DNA of 64,000 nt, from positions 10,352,006 through 10,416,005 of the forward strand of contig OZ005693.1 of NCBI GenBank assembly GCA_963930775.1, given 5' to 3'. Under the pieces are notes generated by a model that saw only the letters and a program-made list of their open reading frames with translations, made no database searches and had not been told where the DNA came from. This stretch comes from Cliona cf. orientalis (Eukaryota > Porifera > Demospongiae > Clionaida > Clionaidae). Positions within the stretch are counted from its first letter, which is position 1. Each line of letters begins with the position of its first letter. The position numbers were made by a program, and so were the translations under genes. Below, piece after piece: positions 13,001-23,380 of this stretch.

Positions 13001-13903
13001 TCAGAATCTGATCTAGAATGGTTTGCAGAAGATCAAATATTTTGTGCAAACCGTGAAATAATTATTATAAACTAGCTGATGTTGGTTGTTATGAAAATTG
13101 GGTTAAGATTTCCTTCAATGATCTATCGGCTTTTCCCAAACTTGTTTTTCATAATGCCGAGTGTTTATTTACATCATCTCAAGATATTAAGCTTGAATGA
13201 ATGAGGTTTATATGGAGTAAACTGGGGCTTCCATGTGAGGATACATCAAGGAAGTTAGTATATTATCTCCAGTTCAAAGTATAGGGGTCACACTCTGAAT
13301 AATAGCATGATAGCAGGTGATAGTTTTCATCATGACAGCAATAGGTGGTAGCTTTAATAGCGTTGTCCCTTTCAGTTTTTAAAGTTGCATACAGAAAAGT
13401 AGCATTTAGCTAGCTACACTATCTGCGCACTGTGTCCCTATGGATTTTGGTCTGAGTGCATGCGTGATAAATAACACATGCAGTACATAAAGTGGTACGG
13501 TAACATATACCGGTATACCCTAGGGCAATGATAGTTATTAAAACAAGATTAGCTATATACTAATTAAATTTTGATTGAGATCTCCAGCTGTGCAACGTGT
13601 TTATGCCTATTAAAAGAGGCTAATATCACAGCTTACCATTGAGTTAGCAGATGTCTTGGCAACGGTCCTGTCTTCAACCACCTCCACCACCAGCTTGTAG
13701 TCGACCAGAAGTGTCTGGTTTTCATTGATTTTGCTAGCAGCTAGTCTCGCAGCCGGAACAGCCACGGAGGAGTCATATTCACCGCCAAATGAAGTGATGA
13801 ATGCGATGTGCAGCTCCGTGCGATTGTCTTCCTGCGCACAGGAGAAGGCTAGCGCCTTCAAGATCAAGAGCAAAATCACAACACTCGACCTCATTTTTTG
13901 CAT
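7884..13903 (-). CDS. GABA-B-like class C GPCR, gene 2
   Basis: Paralog of gene 1 with the same exon plan. Exons (minus): 13903-13637, 12287-12150, 11990-11820, 11738-11556, 11193-10972, 10890-10772, 10616-10487, 10405-10300, 10218-10135, 9971-9827, 9565-9439, 9375-9253, 9182-9045, 8800-8477, 8262 to 8190 or 8174, 8118-8023, 7948-7884 (TGA at 7886-7884). I start at the Met at 13,903 (13,894 is also possible), just before the signal peptide; a Met at 13,939 only adds a non-hydrophobic leader. It has a Venus-flytrap domain, seven membrane segments and a short hydrophilic tail ending TEAK. The intron after exon 14 starts with GC (AAAG|GCAAGC), where gene 1 has GT. In the tail, the best-looking donor (8174) joins exon 16 out of frame. 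A donor at 8190 restores the frame and gives about 836 residues, so the last three exons are tentative. Family role: G-protein-coupled sensing at the cell surface; ligand unknown. Confidence 0.83.
10021..10079. repeat. (AG)n microsatellite
   Basis: A nearly pure AG run of more than 50 bases, just upstream of exon 10 of receptor gene 2 on the transcribed strand, so it may serve as that intron's pyrimidine-rich tract. Confidence 0.95.
11359..11407. repeat. Near-perfect palindrome
   Basis: TCAGTGCCATTAG then GTACAATTAA is followed almost at once by the reverse complement, TTAATTGTAC then CTAATGGCACTGA. It lies in the intron between exons 4 and 5 of receptor gene 2. It would form a stem of about 23 bp. 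Confidence 0.8.
12288..13636. other. First intron of receptor gene 2
   Basis: This long intron separates the signal-peptide exon from the rest of the receptor. It is mostly AT-rich. On the plus strand, 12,992-13,285 looks like broken coding sequence (a short frame opening MDLSESDLEW, then a frame-shifted block), possibly a transposon remnant. I see no intact gene. Confidence 0.55.
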
Positions 13904-14030
13904 ACAACAGTCGATCCTTTGAGGTAATTGAACGAACAATAGTACAGGCCTCCGTTATGACCTTCGAACTTGTGACGTGCAGGCATGCGCGCGTATATAT
14001 TCGTTGCGCATGCGCCGAGCTCTATACCGG
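13904..14030 (-). promoter_or_regulatory. Putative promoter of receptor gene 2
   Basis: Reading toward the gene on the minus strand, there is a GCGCATGCGC palindrome (14,006-14,015; matches the NRF-1 consensus), a TATATA-like stretch (13,994-14,000), then about 90 bp to the start codon. The order and spacing fit a core promoter. No transcript evidence is available here. Confidence 0.45.
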
Positions 14031-14543
14031 TAAAGGTCGTTATACCCCACTGTAGGAGCTAGAGCCGAGATGCCGGTTACGGTAAATCAATCCGGGCCTA
14101 CAAAACTAGAGACATTAACTATGCAAATTATATACCTATATAAATTATATCAGCACAATTATTACACACACGACACAATTTTGTAATACACAGGCATCTT
14201 TTGGCACAATATTATCATAGGTGTTTAATAAACACGATAGCAAATGTAGAATCTGATAATAATTCACTCACAAACATCCACATTTAAACAAATCAAAATC
14301 TACTCTGTAACCCACCTATAACAATGGTTCAACATGCATGTAAAATGATGTTAACAGACATGAAAAGAAAGCAGCATTACTCTTCAAATAAACACACACA
14401 CAATACATACACTCAAAATAATACTGTTCATGCAAAAAAAAAAAAAAAAAGCAGGTAAATACTGTAATGACACAGAACGACCAAAAAATTAAGAGAAATT
14501 GACATGATTACATAATAATATAATAATAATAATAAGTCTCATT
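14031..14543. other. Spacer and 3' UTR of the minus-strand Rho gene
   Basis: AT-rich with an A homopolymer near 14,434-14,450. Its right part should be the 3' UTR of the Rho-like gene whose stop is at 14,544-14,546. No further gene is seen. Confidence 0.5.
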
Positions 14544-15464
14544 CTACAATATGGTGCAGCCTTTTCTGCGCCGTTTCTTTTGAAGAGCAGCAAGCGTCGC
14601 GTTGTCAAAGACGGCGCGAACTCCTTCCCTCGTCTTCGCCGAGCACTCGAGGTAGGCCCAAGCCTGTACCTTGTCGGCCATGGCTTTTCCTTCTTCAGGG
14701 CGAATGACAAACTCCTTTTCGCGGGCAAACTGCTGTCTGGTCTGAGGGTCGCTCCTCAAGTCGATCTTGGTGGCGATGAGCAGGAACGGGACGTTTGGGC
14801 AGAAATGTTTTACCTCCGGGACCCACTTTGCTTGGATGTTCTCCAAGCTGTCGCGACTGTCGACGGCAAAACACATGAGGATTACGTCAGTGTCGGGGTA
14901 GGAGAGAGGCCTCAAACGATCGTAGTCCTCTTGACCTGCGTGGGGAGGGGTCGGAATGAAGGGAGAGGGAGAATGAAAGGAGAGAGAGAGAGAGAGAGGG
15001 AGGGTTGGGGGAAAGAGAGAGAGAGAGAATGGAAAGAGGAGAGGGAAGGAGGTGGGGAGGGAGAGAGAGGGAGGGAGAGAGAGAGGGAAAGAGAGAGTAA
15101 AGCATATCTTTTCTCGAGTGAAAAGAAACCACTACAAGGCTTGAGAACTACAAGCAGGAAATGTACACGTACATGTACAATCCATTCAAAAAGCACTACA
15201 TACAGTATGTCATTGTAGGGTAACCCACATAAAGTTACCTACAACCCAAGATAAATCCACATACAGCACAGTTGACTAACCTGCAGTATCCCAAAGAGCC
15301 AGCTCAACAAGCTTGCCTTCCACCTCAATGTCAGACACATAGTTCTCAAAGACGGTCGGAATATATTTGTCAGGGAACTCATCCTTCGTGAAGGCAAAGA
15401 GGAGACACGTCTTACCACAAGCACCGTCTCCAACAATCACCAGCTTTCTACGAATGGCAGCCAT
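14544..15464 (-). CDS. Rho-family small GTPase, divergent
   Basis: Two coding exons: 15464-15281 and 14935-14544, donor GCAG|GTTAGT, acceptor CGCAG|GTC, 191 residues (usual Rho length). It has the P-loop GDGACGKT (12-19), switch I with PTVFENY, switch II DTAGQ (59-63), a G4 motif TKID (117-120), the ECSAK G5 motif, and a basic tail ending in the prenylation box CTIL. It is a membrane-anchored molecular switch for actin and cell shape. It resembles RhoA overall, but has TKxD (as in Rac/Cdc42) where RhoA has NKxD, and a divergent helix after the P-loop ([10 protein letters not shown]). It lacks the intron that splits the second half of the plus-strand Rho gene at 27,662. The 5' UTR is probably spliced, with an upstream exon ending at 21,710. 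Confidence 0.93.
14960..15105. repeat. GA-rich simple repeat
   Basis: Imperfect GA/GGGA tract inside the intron of the minus-strand Rho gene. Read on the transcribed strand it is pyrimidine-rich and lies just downstream of the donor side. Confidence 0.9.
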
Positions 15465-15714
15465 GATCCGACTAGCTGTCTCTCCTGTGTCTGAGGCTAG
15501 ACTGTTGATGTATGCATGTACATTTGTAGGTATGAGTGGTATAAAACTTATTACAAACAACATATTATAGTTATTGTATGTATAAATGTTTATATTATGT
15601 AGTTGTGTGCGCATATATAATAGGATTGTGGGGAGTATGTGTACATGTATGTATGACATTGTATGTAGTACAGCAAGGACAAGCCAAACCATATACGGGT
15701 GGGGTAGGATGGGA

Positions 15715-15736
15715 GGGAGGGAGGGAGCGAGAGAGA

Positions 15737-15782
<46 letters not shown>

Positions 15783-15840
15783 GCAGGAGGAAGGGAGGGA
15801 GGGAGGGGAGAGTGAGAGAGAGAGAGAGAGGGGAGGAGGG
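15715..15840. repeat. (GA)n-rich simple repeat
   Basis: Long GA run with GGGA variants. It generates spurious reading frames on both strands. Confidence 0.95.
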
Positions 15841-18507
15841 ACAAAGATAGAGATATGATGACAGCTACTTCATCCATCACCTGCACACTCCTTATACACA
15901 GACAATACCACATACATGTACGTATACTAACCATACACTCGTATCAGTATCCTCAAGAGCCAAACTGTTTTTAAACAGTGCTCTCCATATTTACACTCCC
16001 AAGAGTGTCTATTTCCCAGGCTCAAAACAGAATCGAGTGTGTGAGAGCACCATAATCGACAGGCCAATTACTCTCCACTGTGCACTTATAAGGAAACCAA
16101 GAGCAGGTGGTTGGAATAGAAATAATGATGTGCACTGACTAGCACATTCACACTAATGCATGCGTACAAAATTAATGTACATTTACATGTATGGAGCACT
16201 ATAGTAATATTACATACACATGCACATAAAATTGCATACGGCATGCTTGAACTATGCACAAGTATGGTACATCTACATGTACACGCATGTGTATAGGGTA
16301 CATATGGCAGGTACATGCATGTAAAAGGAACCACTCCTCATAAAAAATCAGGACACCTGCTTAATGTGTACCCAAAATGAGACGAGAAAATCTCCTTTAA
16401 AGCAGAGAGGCTCCTTCGTACATGCACTTTATTCAGTACACATGTAGCATGTACATGTACATGTACTTACATGTATACGCATGTTGGTACATGTACATGT
16501 ACTAAAAGTAGTGCGTCACGTGATATCCATCTATCGTTACAATACTCCACTCCAGACTTTGAGAGCAATACAAAGCAATTTCCTCCCTTCCTCCCTCCCT
16601 CCCTTTAAAACTTAATGCCCTACCTTTAATAGTAGCAAGCTAGACCCATCCATGAAATCAAGAGAATATATTATATACCATAATACCATACCATTATTGT
16701 CATTGTACCTGAGTGTGTGGGAGCTAACGTATGAAGCTATGCGGCTAGCCTCCCTAATCCAGTGGCACCACGCTGCATGCCACGGTGGTTTCACTCACAA
16801 TGGCAGAATTGTTTGCGACAAGTTATCAATTACCTTTCCAGTTCATGAGCGGTAATTGGCCAGCAGGTATATTTGGTCAAGGCTTAATCTCATAAACATA
16901 CTAGTAGACAGCAACTAGAGTACAGCAAAGCATGCGTACACATGATCATATACAATTACACACGGAATTTGAATTTTCTATAGTGTAGAGTATAACGAAC
17001 AACACCAGGACCTATTCACAGTGTGGCTGGTCGATGCGAGTCCATTAGTTGCTCAGTCTCGTTTATTTATTTACGTTGTGTACAGTGTAGTAACAGTTTA
17101 TTGCTTTCCGGTATCATATTATGCTACGCTTATCTTTCTGCAACTGCCACAAACTAACAGTTTACTTGAGGGTCTCTAGCTCAAACAGGCTTGCCTGATC
17201 ACAATCAGGGGCCGGCCTACCATAACGTTTGGGAAGATTCAACTAAGGAAGGACTAAAAAATACAGGAGATTTATCAATTGGGAGATGGTATCAGGCAAC
17301 TTCAGTGCTATTCTCTTGAGAACTTCAATCAACCTCTGTCAGGAGCAGGTGGGAAAATTCTGTGCTCCCTAGCTCCCCACACTCTAATATAAATACATGT
17401 TCACGTACACTTAAGCGAAATCTGAGGTTGGTTGGTAAGTAGGCTACAGGTACTGATCACCTGATGCTAGCTGAGGATCACACCACCTAGTACCTATATA
17501 GCTTGAATTGAAATTCCAACTATCATACATGTACATGTACATGTACATGTTACACTGTACATGTATGTGTACGTGTATATACATGATATTGTTACTTTCG
17601 TGCTACACTGAGCAGCTATTTCCATTACAGCCATTGACCGACCGTATGGTTATGTATTGGCTGAAGACTAACCAACACCTGACTATGACAGCTAAGTAAT
17701 TAGATTTACTCTAATCACAAAATAATGGCCGAAACATCATCGTAGACAAAACTAGCCTAAGACTGGTTATTACAAAGCCTGGCTGTCACTACTATGGGCC
17801 GGATGGTCTCAAATTCTTCAAAATTTTCACTCCCCCCCCCCCCCCATAGATGGTCTGCTGCTGATTATGTGACTGCCACGAGTAGGCCATAAAGCAGCTA
17901 CTCTTCGAAACAATTTCAAACCCGCAAAAACTCACAGACAAAAAGGGGCTTCCTCATTACAGCTATACTTAGTTCAATCTCCAAGTGGCAAAGCTCCATA
18001 CATTATATATATGTACATCTCTTTAAAGCAGCTACTTCTCTATTCTAGCTGATAAATTTGCGGCACATAGGTGACATTATAGACAGGTTCCACTGTAGAT
18101 TGTTAAACCACTGTAAGCTTGTGATTTTCTTTGGGACAGGGGGGATCCTTTCATTCATTCGTGAATACACGGAGATACACAGCTATTGTAATCTTATTAT
18201 CGAGATCAGTCAGTTTACACACCTTCTTTTATTAACCCATAATAATACGATAATGGGGCAAGTTAAGAAAAACATGGTGTTCCTAGGAAACATAAAAGAG
18301 AGGGAATAAATTGGGAACGGAGGGGGTTAACTTTAATATTACGACACAGTACACGAATCCGAGCTAAACAACAATCACTACATAGAGATATTCATAGAAA
18401 CACATACAGATACATATACATATACATATGTACGTACATGCATAGGCACTGGCATAGTTTTCTATCTACGGCTTGTGTAGATATTTAAAAATTAAGTTAA
18501 GTTTGGG

Positions 18508-18712
18508 GGGGTGGGGAGGGAGGTAGGATTGAATAGATAAGTGAGGGGGAGGGAGGGGAGGGGGATTAGCAGATAATTAAGGGGAAGGGGACTATAATAG
18601 CTGAGGGGGAGTGGGAGAGAAGAAGAGGAGAGAGGGAGGGAGGGGGAAAAGTAGAATTTGAAAGGATAAAATTAGGTGGGAGGGGGAGGGGGAGGGGGAG
18701 AGAAGGAGGTAT
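18508..18712. repeat. G-rich tract with many GGG(G) runs
   Basis: Dense runs of three to seven G separated by one to a few bases on the plus strand, for example GGGAGGGGGAGGGGGAGGGG near 18,677. This pattern can form G-quadruplexes. It lies in the inferred 5' intron of the minus-strand Rho gene. Confidence 0.8.
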
Positions 18713-21699
18713 AATATATTGGTGGCTTACTGAATTCAGATACACACAATATACACTCAGTACACACTTCAACTCGCATAAGCAAAGCGTACTTTCTATG
18801 GCATTTGTGATAGTGTTCAAATTTTCGCTGATTAGCAACCTTACAGGATGAACCTAGTGATGATAATATCACAATTATCACCACTGCACACGCTGCACTA
18901 ATAATATGCATCTCACTTCCTTGACAACCAATGAACTCAATCACAGCAAATCAATATCACCTAACTCATGTGACTGGAAGAGCAATATCCATTGGGATCA
19001 TATTATATACCACCACAGCCACTGGTAAGGTTGCCTCCTATGGGACCAAGCACAAGGCAGTGTCAATCCCTCCACTTCACTTTGATACTAATACTAGTTC
19101 CTGAACTGCCTATATAGATAATAAATATAGCCATTTTTAGCTTTACAACTGGCTTTTAAGATTAGCATTGGTCATGTGTACCGCTATAGCCTAGCTGGTA
19201 TGGTCACCTATGGAGGCTGAAACATGGAATAGTCTGTGTATGGACAGACACACAATCTGATGTAGCCACTTTCCAAAGATAAAAATAAAAAAAAACTGGC
19301 CACCACTGGTAGGTATGGTTGCCTATGGGGGCCAGGCTAAATGTGTACAGTAGTGTCAAGCCCTCTCTCTCTCTAGGGAACACCCGAGGAAGGGCTCCTA
19401 AATCGTTAAGTTTACACACCCTTGCGTAGACATTTCCCAAAGATTTTAATTGACCAGGGCAGCTGCTGGTCTTGAAAACAAGCTGTGAAGGGAACAATAG
19501 CAAAAACTGGCTGTACTACTGTGTAACTCAGCTGAGGCAAGGGACTAGCATATTATTATTATTATTATTGTAGTCAAAGATATTGTGTAGCTAAAGGGTT
19601 AATTTGACCAGTGTGTAGAGAACCACTCTCGATACGAGTTATACAAAAGGCTAAACAGCATAGTAAAACCGATTGATTGTATACAAAGCTAGATATGTAC
19701 AAAGAAGCTTAGACCGTAACATTCTTATTATTATCGTGATAATAAAGGGGGTGGGTCTACACGAAAACTCTTATCATCCACCAGCAACCTCGAATCGCAA
19801 CCAAGGGGACACTACCCCACAGCATCTGCCAACTCACCACCACCCCCACTAGCATGCACATATATGTACACATACGCCATACGCTGTATTCAGGGATTTA
19901 TTTAGAGTGTAAACTGGGAGTACAGTAATTTCCCACCCACAGCTAAGGTTGATTCCCCCCCCCCCCCCCCCCCCATAATAGAACTTCTAAAATGTACCTA
20001 GCGAACAGTGCAAGCACTGGAATATAAAAATATTGATAAATCCTATATCCCATGAAGACAGAAGGTACCTAGCCATGCCTTAAGTAAGTGTATGTACATA
20101 CATACATACATACATGTACATACATGTACATACATGTATTATGCTATTTAGAACTTGAACTATACTGTAGGTAGCTACCATATAGAGTAAAAAATCAAAT
20201 CTACTGAAGTTCCTATGCATTATTCCACAAAAGGCCCAACACTTCCTTGCGAAACTACAACTAGAAACGATCTGTTACAAAAGATGGTAGCCAAGAGATA
20301 AAACCACACGTTCGACAAGCACGTAGCTAAAGTGACCTTCAAGAACTGATGAACTATTTTACACCCAAGATCCATCAACATGGTAACAGCTGTAGAGGCG
20401 AGCAGAGTCGTGCCAAGTAAGCCACATTGCACTAATACCCCACCCCAATACACCCCCCCCCTTGAGATATGTGTAGAGTCATGTATGTTAGTTTGGGTGA
20501 TAAATCGAACAGTGTGTTATATTATTATACGTAGAATTAAGGGAAAAAATGTCGCAATGACTAATCAACCATAGCACAGACAGGGAAATATCTTCTGTTA
20601 GTGCAAGCCACAAAAACACGAATAATATTATTACATGGAAAGAGTTGTCTATCACATGAAATATCTTAGCATGAAATCTATGGAATCTTATTCTTCTGAG
20701 AGAGAGCAACTTGACTGGCTACAAAGCTACTTTTGCAAATAATGTATGTGACAGTCACATCTACCAGCTAAAAGTACTGTGTAACAGCGATGACTGCCGT
20801 TAATTGTCCTAAACACTAATGTACAACTTTTTCACTCAAGCGTAAATAATATATGCACATAATATACCCAATTAACACAGAGATGCAAATGGTTCAAGTG
20901 GTATTAAATTTTAGAAGAAAGCCACAGTTAGACCAAACTTAACGATATATGCTATTCCCGAAGGATTTGAAAGTGGCACTTGCTAGTATACAAAAACAGA
21001 GATTTTATCTCTCGTGTACGTATATTTAACCTGTAATCGTGCCGAGGTTTAGCTAAAAGTTAGTAAATATACCCTCAAAGGCAGCATGGAGAAAATGCCT
21101 TTTATGGTCGTCTGTGGCTAATGGCATTGAGGTAGTATATCTTAAACACAATAGGGGCACTTAGGGCAACTTTCCAAGCAGCGAGCATATGTCGCATAAT
21201 GCATGTACAAACAATCCGAGTTTACGATTCAATATCAACGCTAAGCATCAATAGTCAGGTATAGAAAACGAACTCTTGCAGCTCTCTCTCTCTGTTAGTG
21301 TTAATGAAAGAAACTTCCTCTTGGATTAAAAAGATACCCTATAATAGAATTTCACTTATGAGTCTTTAGATGCAAGCCATTCAAATATACTGCTCACATA
21401 GTCTGCATAGCCTTGACAATTTGATTGAAAGGTCACTAACACCATAATTTCACTACAAATTTGTCTGCACTTGATACAAGCTACAAGGGCACGCGAGTTG
21501 GGCATATCATACACTCAACATAACCTCTTTCTACCATCAGCAAAAATTCTAAATCTAACTAGGACTCAACTCTTTCATAAGTTTTAATAGTCTTTTCAGG
21601 TACGTCCCCGTATACTCAACATCAAGGTCATCAGATGGCCCCCTTTCTATTCAAAAGAGTACTCGACTAACTTTCTACAAGCCTATGATCGTTTTACCC

Positions 21700-22199
21700 C
21701 AGCACTTACGTTTGTTTTGAGCCTGTTCTTCCTTCGATCCGGGTCGAAAGTTGCACGCACGGATATCTGATTACTCCGCTTCTGCTGGCAACGGCTAGGT
21801 AGGCTTGCTCACGAACACGCCTTTACTACGATCACTCGTTTCGCTCCTACAAACAGACACACATACATGGACACGCACACCTGGGCAAGGCTTTTTACCT
21901 TATATTGCGCACTACCGTGCACTAATGAACCAGGACACGTATCCGGAAGGCGATCAGCAGGGTTGTTCTATATTTAGTAGCAAGCCGGTTAGTTCTATTT
22001 TTAGCACCATTGGATCCGCCCTGGACTATAAATACAAATGCGCATGCCCAGTCGGGCAAACGTTCTAGTATACGGAAAAAGAATACGGAAAGTACACGAT
22101 ATTTGTTCTGGCAGCTAGAAGTGGAGCAGGGAACAGTTGAGATTCAGGCGATTCGTAGTCGATTGGAAAAGAGAGGACAGTAAGACCCCCTAAACCAAG
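21700..22199. promoter_or_regulatory. Shared divergent promoter region with two non-coding first exons
   Basis: On the minus strand, a good donor (AAAC|GTAAGTGC) ends a putative exon at 21,710. On the plus strand, CCAAG|GTAAGT ends a putative exon at 22,199, and TATAAATA at 22,027-22,034 with a GCGCATGCCC site just downstream precedes it. The two outward-pointing donors are about 490 bp apart. The nearest downstream coding starts are the two Rho genes: 15,464 (minus) and 27,662 (plus). I infer a bidirectional promoter. The exon 5' ends are not visible. Confidence 0.45.
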
Positions 22200-23336
22200 G
22201 TAAGTCTATACATTTTCACACACTTCTGGACGGGTTTGGATACGCTCGGAAGTTGCGGGCAGATATATCACTTGGGGGAGAAAAGTTTGAAGAAAGAAAG
22301 GGGGCATGGCCGCTAGCTTAGCCGAGAGAGAGAGAAAGCCTTCGGCGCTTTTAGCCTTGAGTGACGCGCCTAGTGGCGAATTCTCTCAAAGATAGGCTTT
22401 CTTTGTCGTCCCCTCGGCGCCATAGCTTGGTTGAGTGGGTGTTTTCGAGAGATTTATTTTGGTCTGGAGCGTTACTGGGTGTGGTGTCACGCAAGGGCCA
22501 ACAATCACTGAGGTTTCTAATTGCCAAGTCGATGGATGCGGGTGGTTCTTCCTCTGTACAGAGCGTGTATATCTCAATAGGGACATACTTTATTCCAAAG
22601 AAATGTTTTAATACCTTTCCAAGGCATTTAATAGTAGACAGTGATAAAAACTCCTTTAGTATATGAGTGAACATACGTATGTACGTACTATTAAATCCTA
22701 TAGACTGTCAAGGTTTGTTACGACGAAAACCAAGTATGCGTTCTGTTGGATTATTTAAAACACTCTAGTTCGAAACCACACCTTACTACATTTGACATTA
22801 TAGGAATTTTGGCCATCAATTTGACGATAGTCCTGTGCCTTTTCATGCCTCGGTAGATAGAAAGAATTCAAATTTCCGACTCCATTTCTTTATCTTTTCC
22901 TCTTCCCCGTCTCACCGAAGTGTACCTCAATCTACCTTGCGTGTACACATAGTGAATTCATTGGCCTGTTGGCACCTTTATGACCTTTTTCCACTTTGAA
23001 AACAAGCCCCCCCCCTCTCTTTTTGGCGGAACTCCTTTTGCCGCTAGCCATACTTAGCCTGTATGTTGGTCCAACTCTCTCTCTCTCCCCCTGTATGTGT
23101 AGACGACTACTTGCATGTGTATGTGTACATGTCTGCTTTGTGACGTACATATAGGTGACCAATATACTCTGTGTGTGCGATATTCTGAGCCAAGTGTGTT
23201 ATTGCCCGTGTTTCCTTTTTTCAGATTCGTCGAGTGTTGCAATCATAATTCCGACTGTGAAAAATGTTTTGATAGTTTATCCCGGGACCCCCTTTTACAT
23301 TTTATGAATGCTGCTGTTGTCAAAATTGTTGCTCAT

Positions 23337-23337
<1 letters not shown>

Positions 23338-23373
<36 letters not shown>

Positions 23374-23380
23374 CGTGCGT
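23338..23380. repeat. (GT)n microsatellite
   Basis: Pure GT run passing into GC/GT variants (GTGCGTGCGTGCG). Confidence 0.95.

Larger units (their letters stand above)
15465..21709. other. Probable long 5'-UTR intron of the minus-strand Rho gene
   Basis: No protein gene is recognised in this 6.2 kb. It contains a GA repeat (15,715-15,840), repeated ACATGTAC-type palindromic runs (16,445-16,500; 17,525-17,560; 20,095-20,140), a strongly G-rich block (18,508-18,712), a C homopolymer (near 19,958-19,973), and ordinary AT-rich DNA. The likely acceptor lies just before the start codon (ACACAG at about 15,490 on the minus strand) and the likely donor is at 21,709. I infer the intron from these two sites; it is not demonstrated. 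Confidence 0.45.

Noticed and set aside
14580..15218. 212-codon frame opposite the minus-strand Rho gene
   Set aside because: Shadow of the Rho coding exon running into a GA repeat.
15578..15858. Arg/Glu-repeat frames
   Set aside because: Produced by the GA microsatellite.
16440..16505. ACATGTAC repeats as a possible CRISPR-like array
   Set aside because: Simple palindromic microsatellite without spacers; the genome is eukaryotic.
22361..22674. Overlapping frames of about 100 codons on both strands
   Set aside because: Open on both strands just after the putative first exon; no similarity recognised, probably GC-driven chance.
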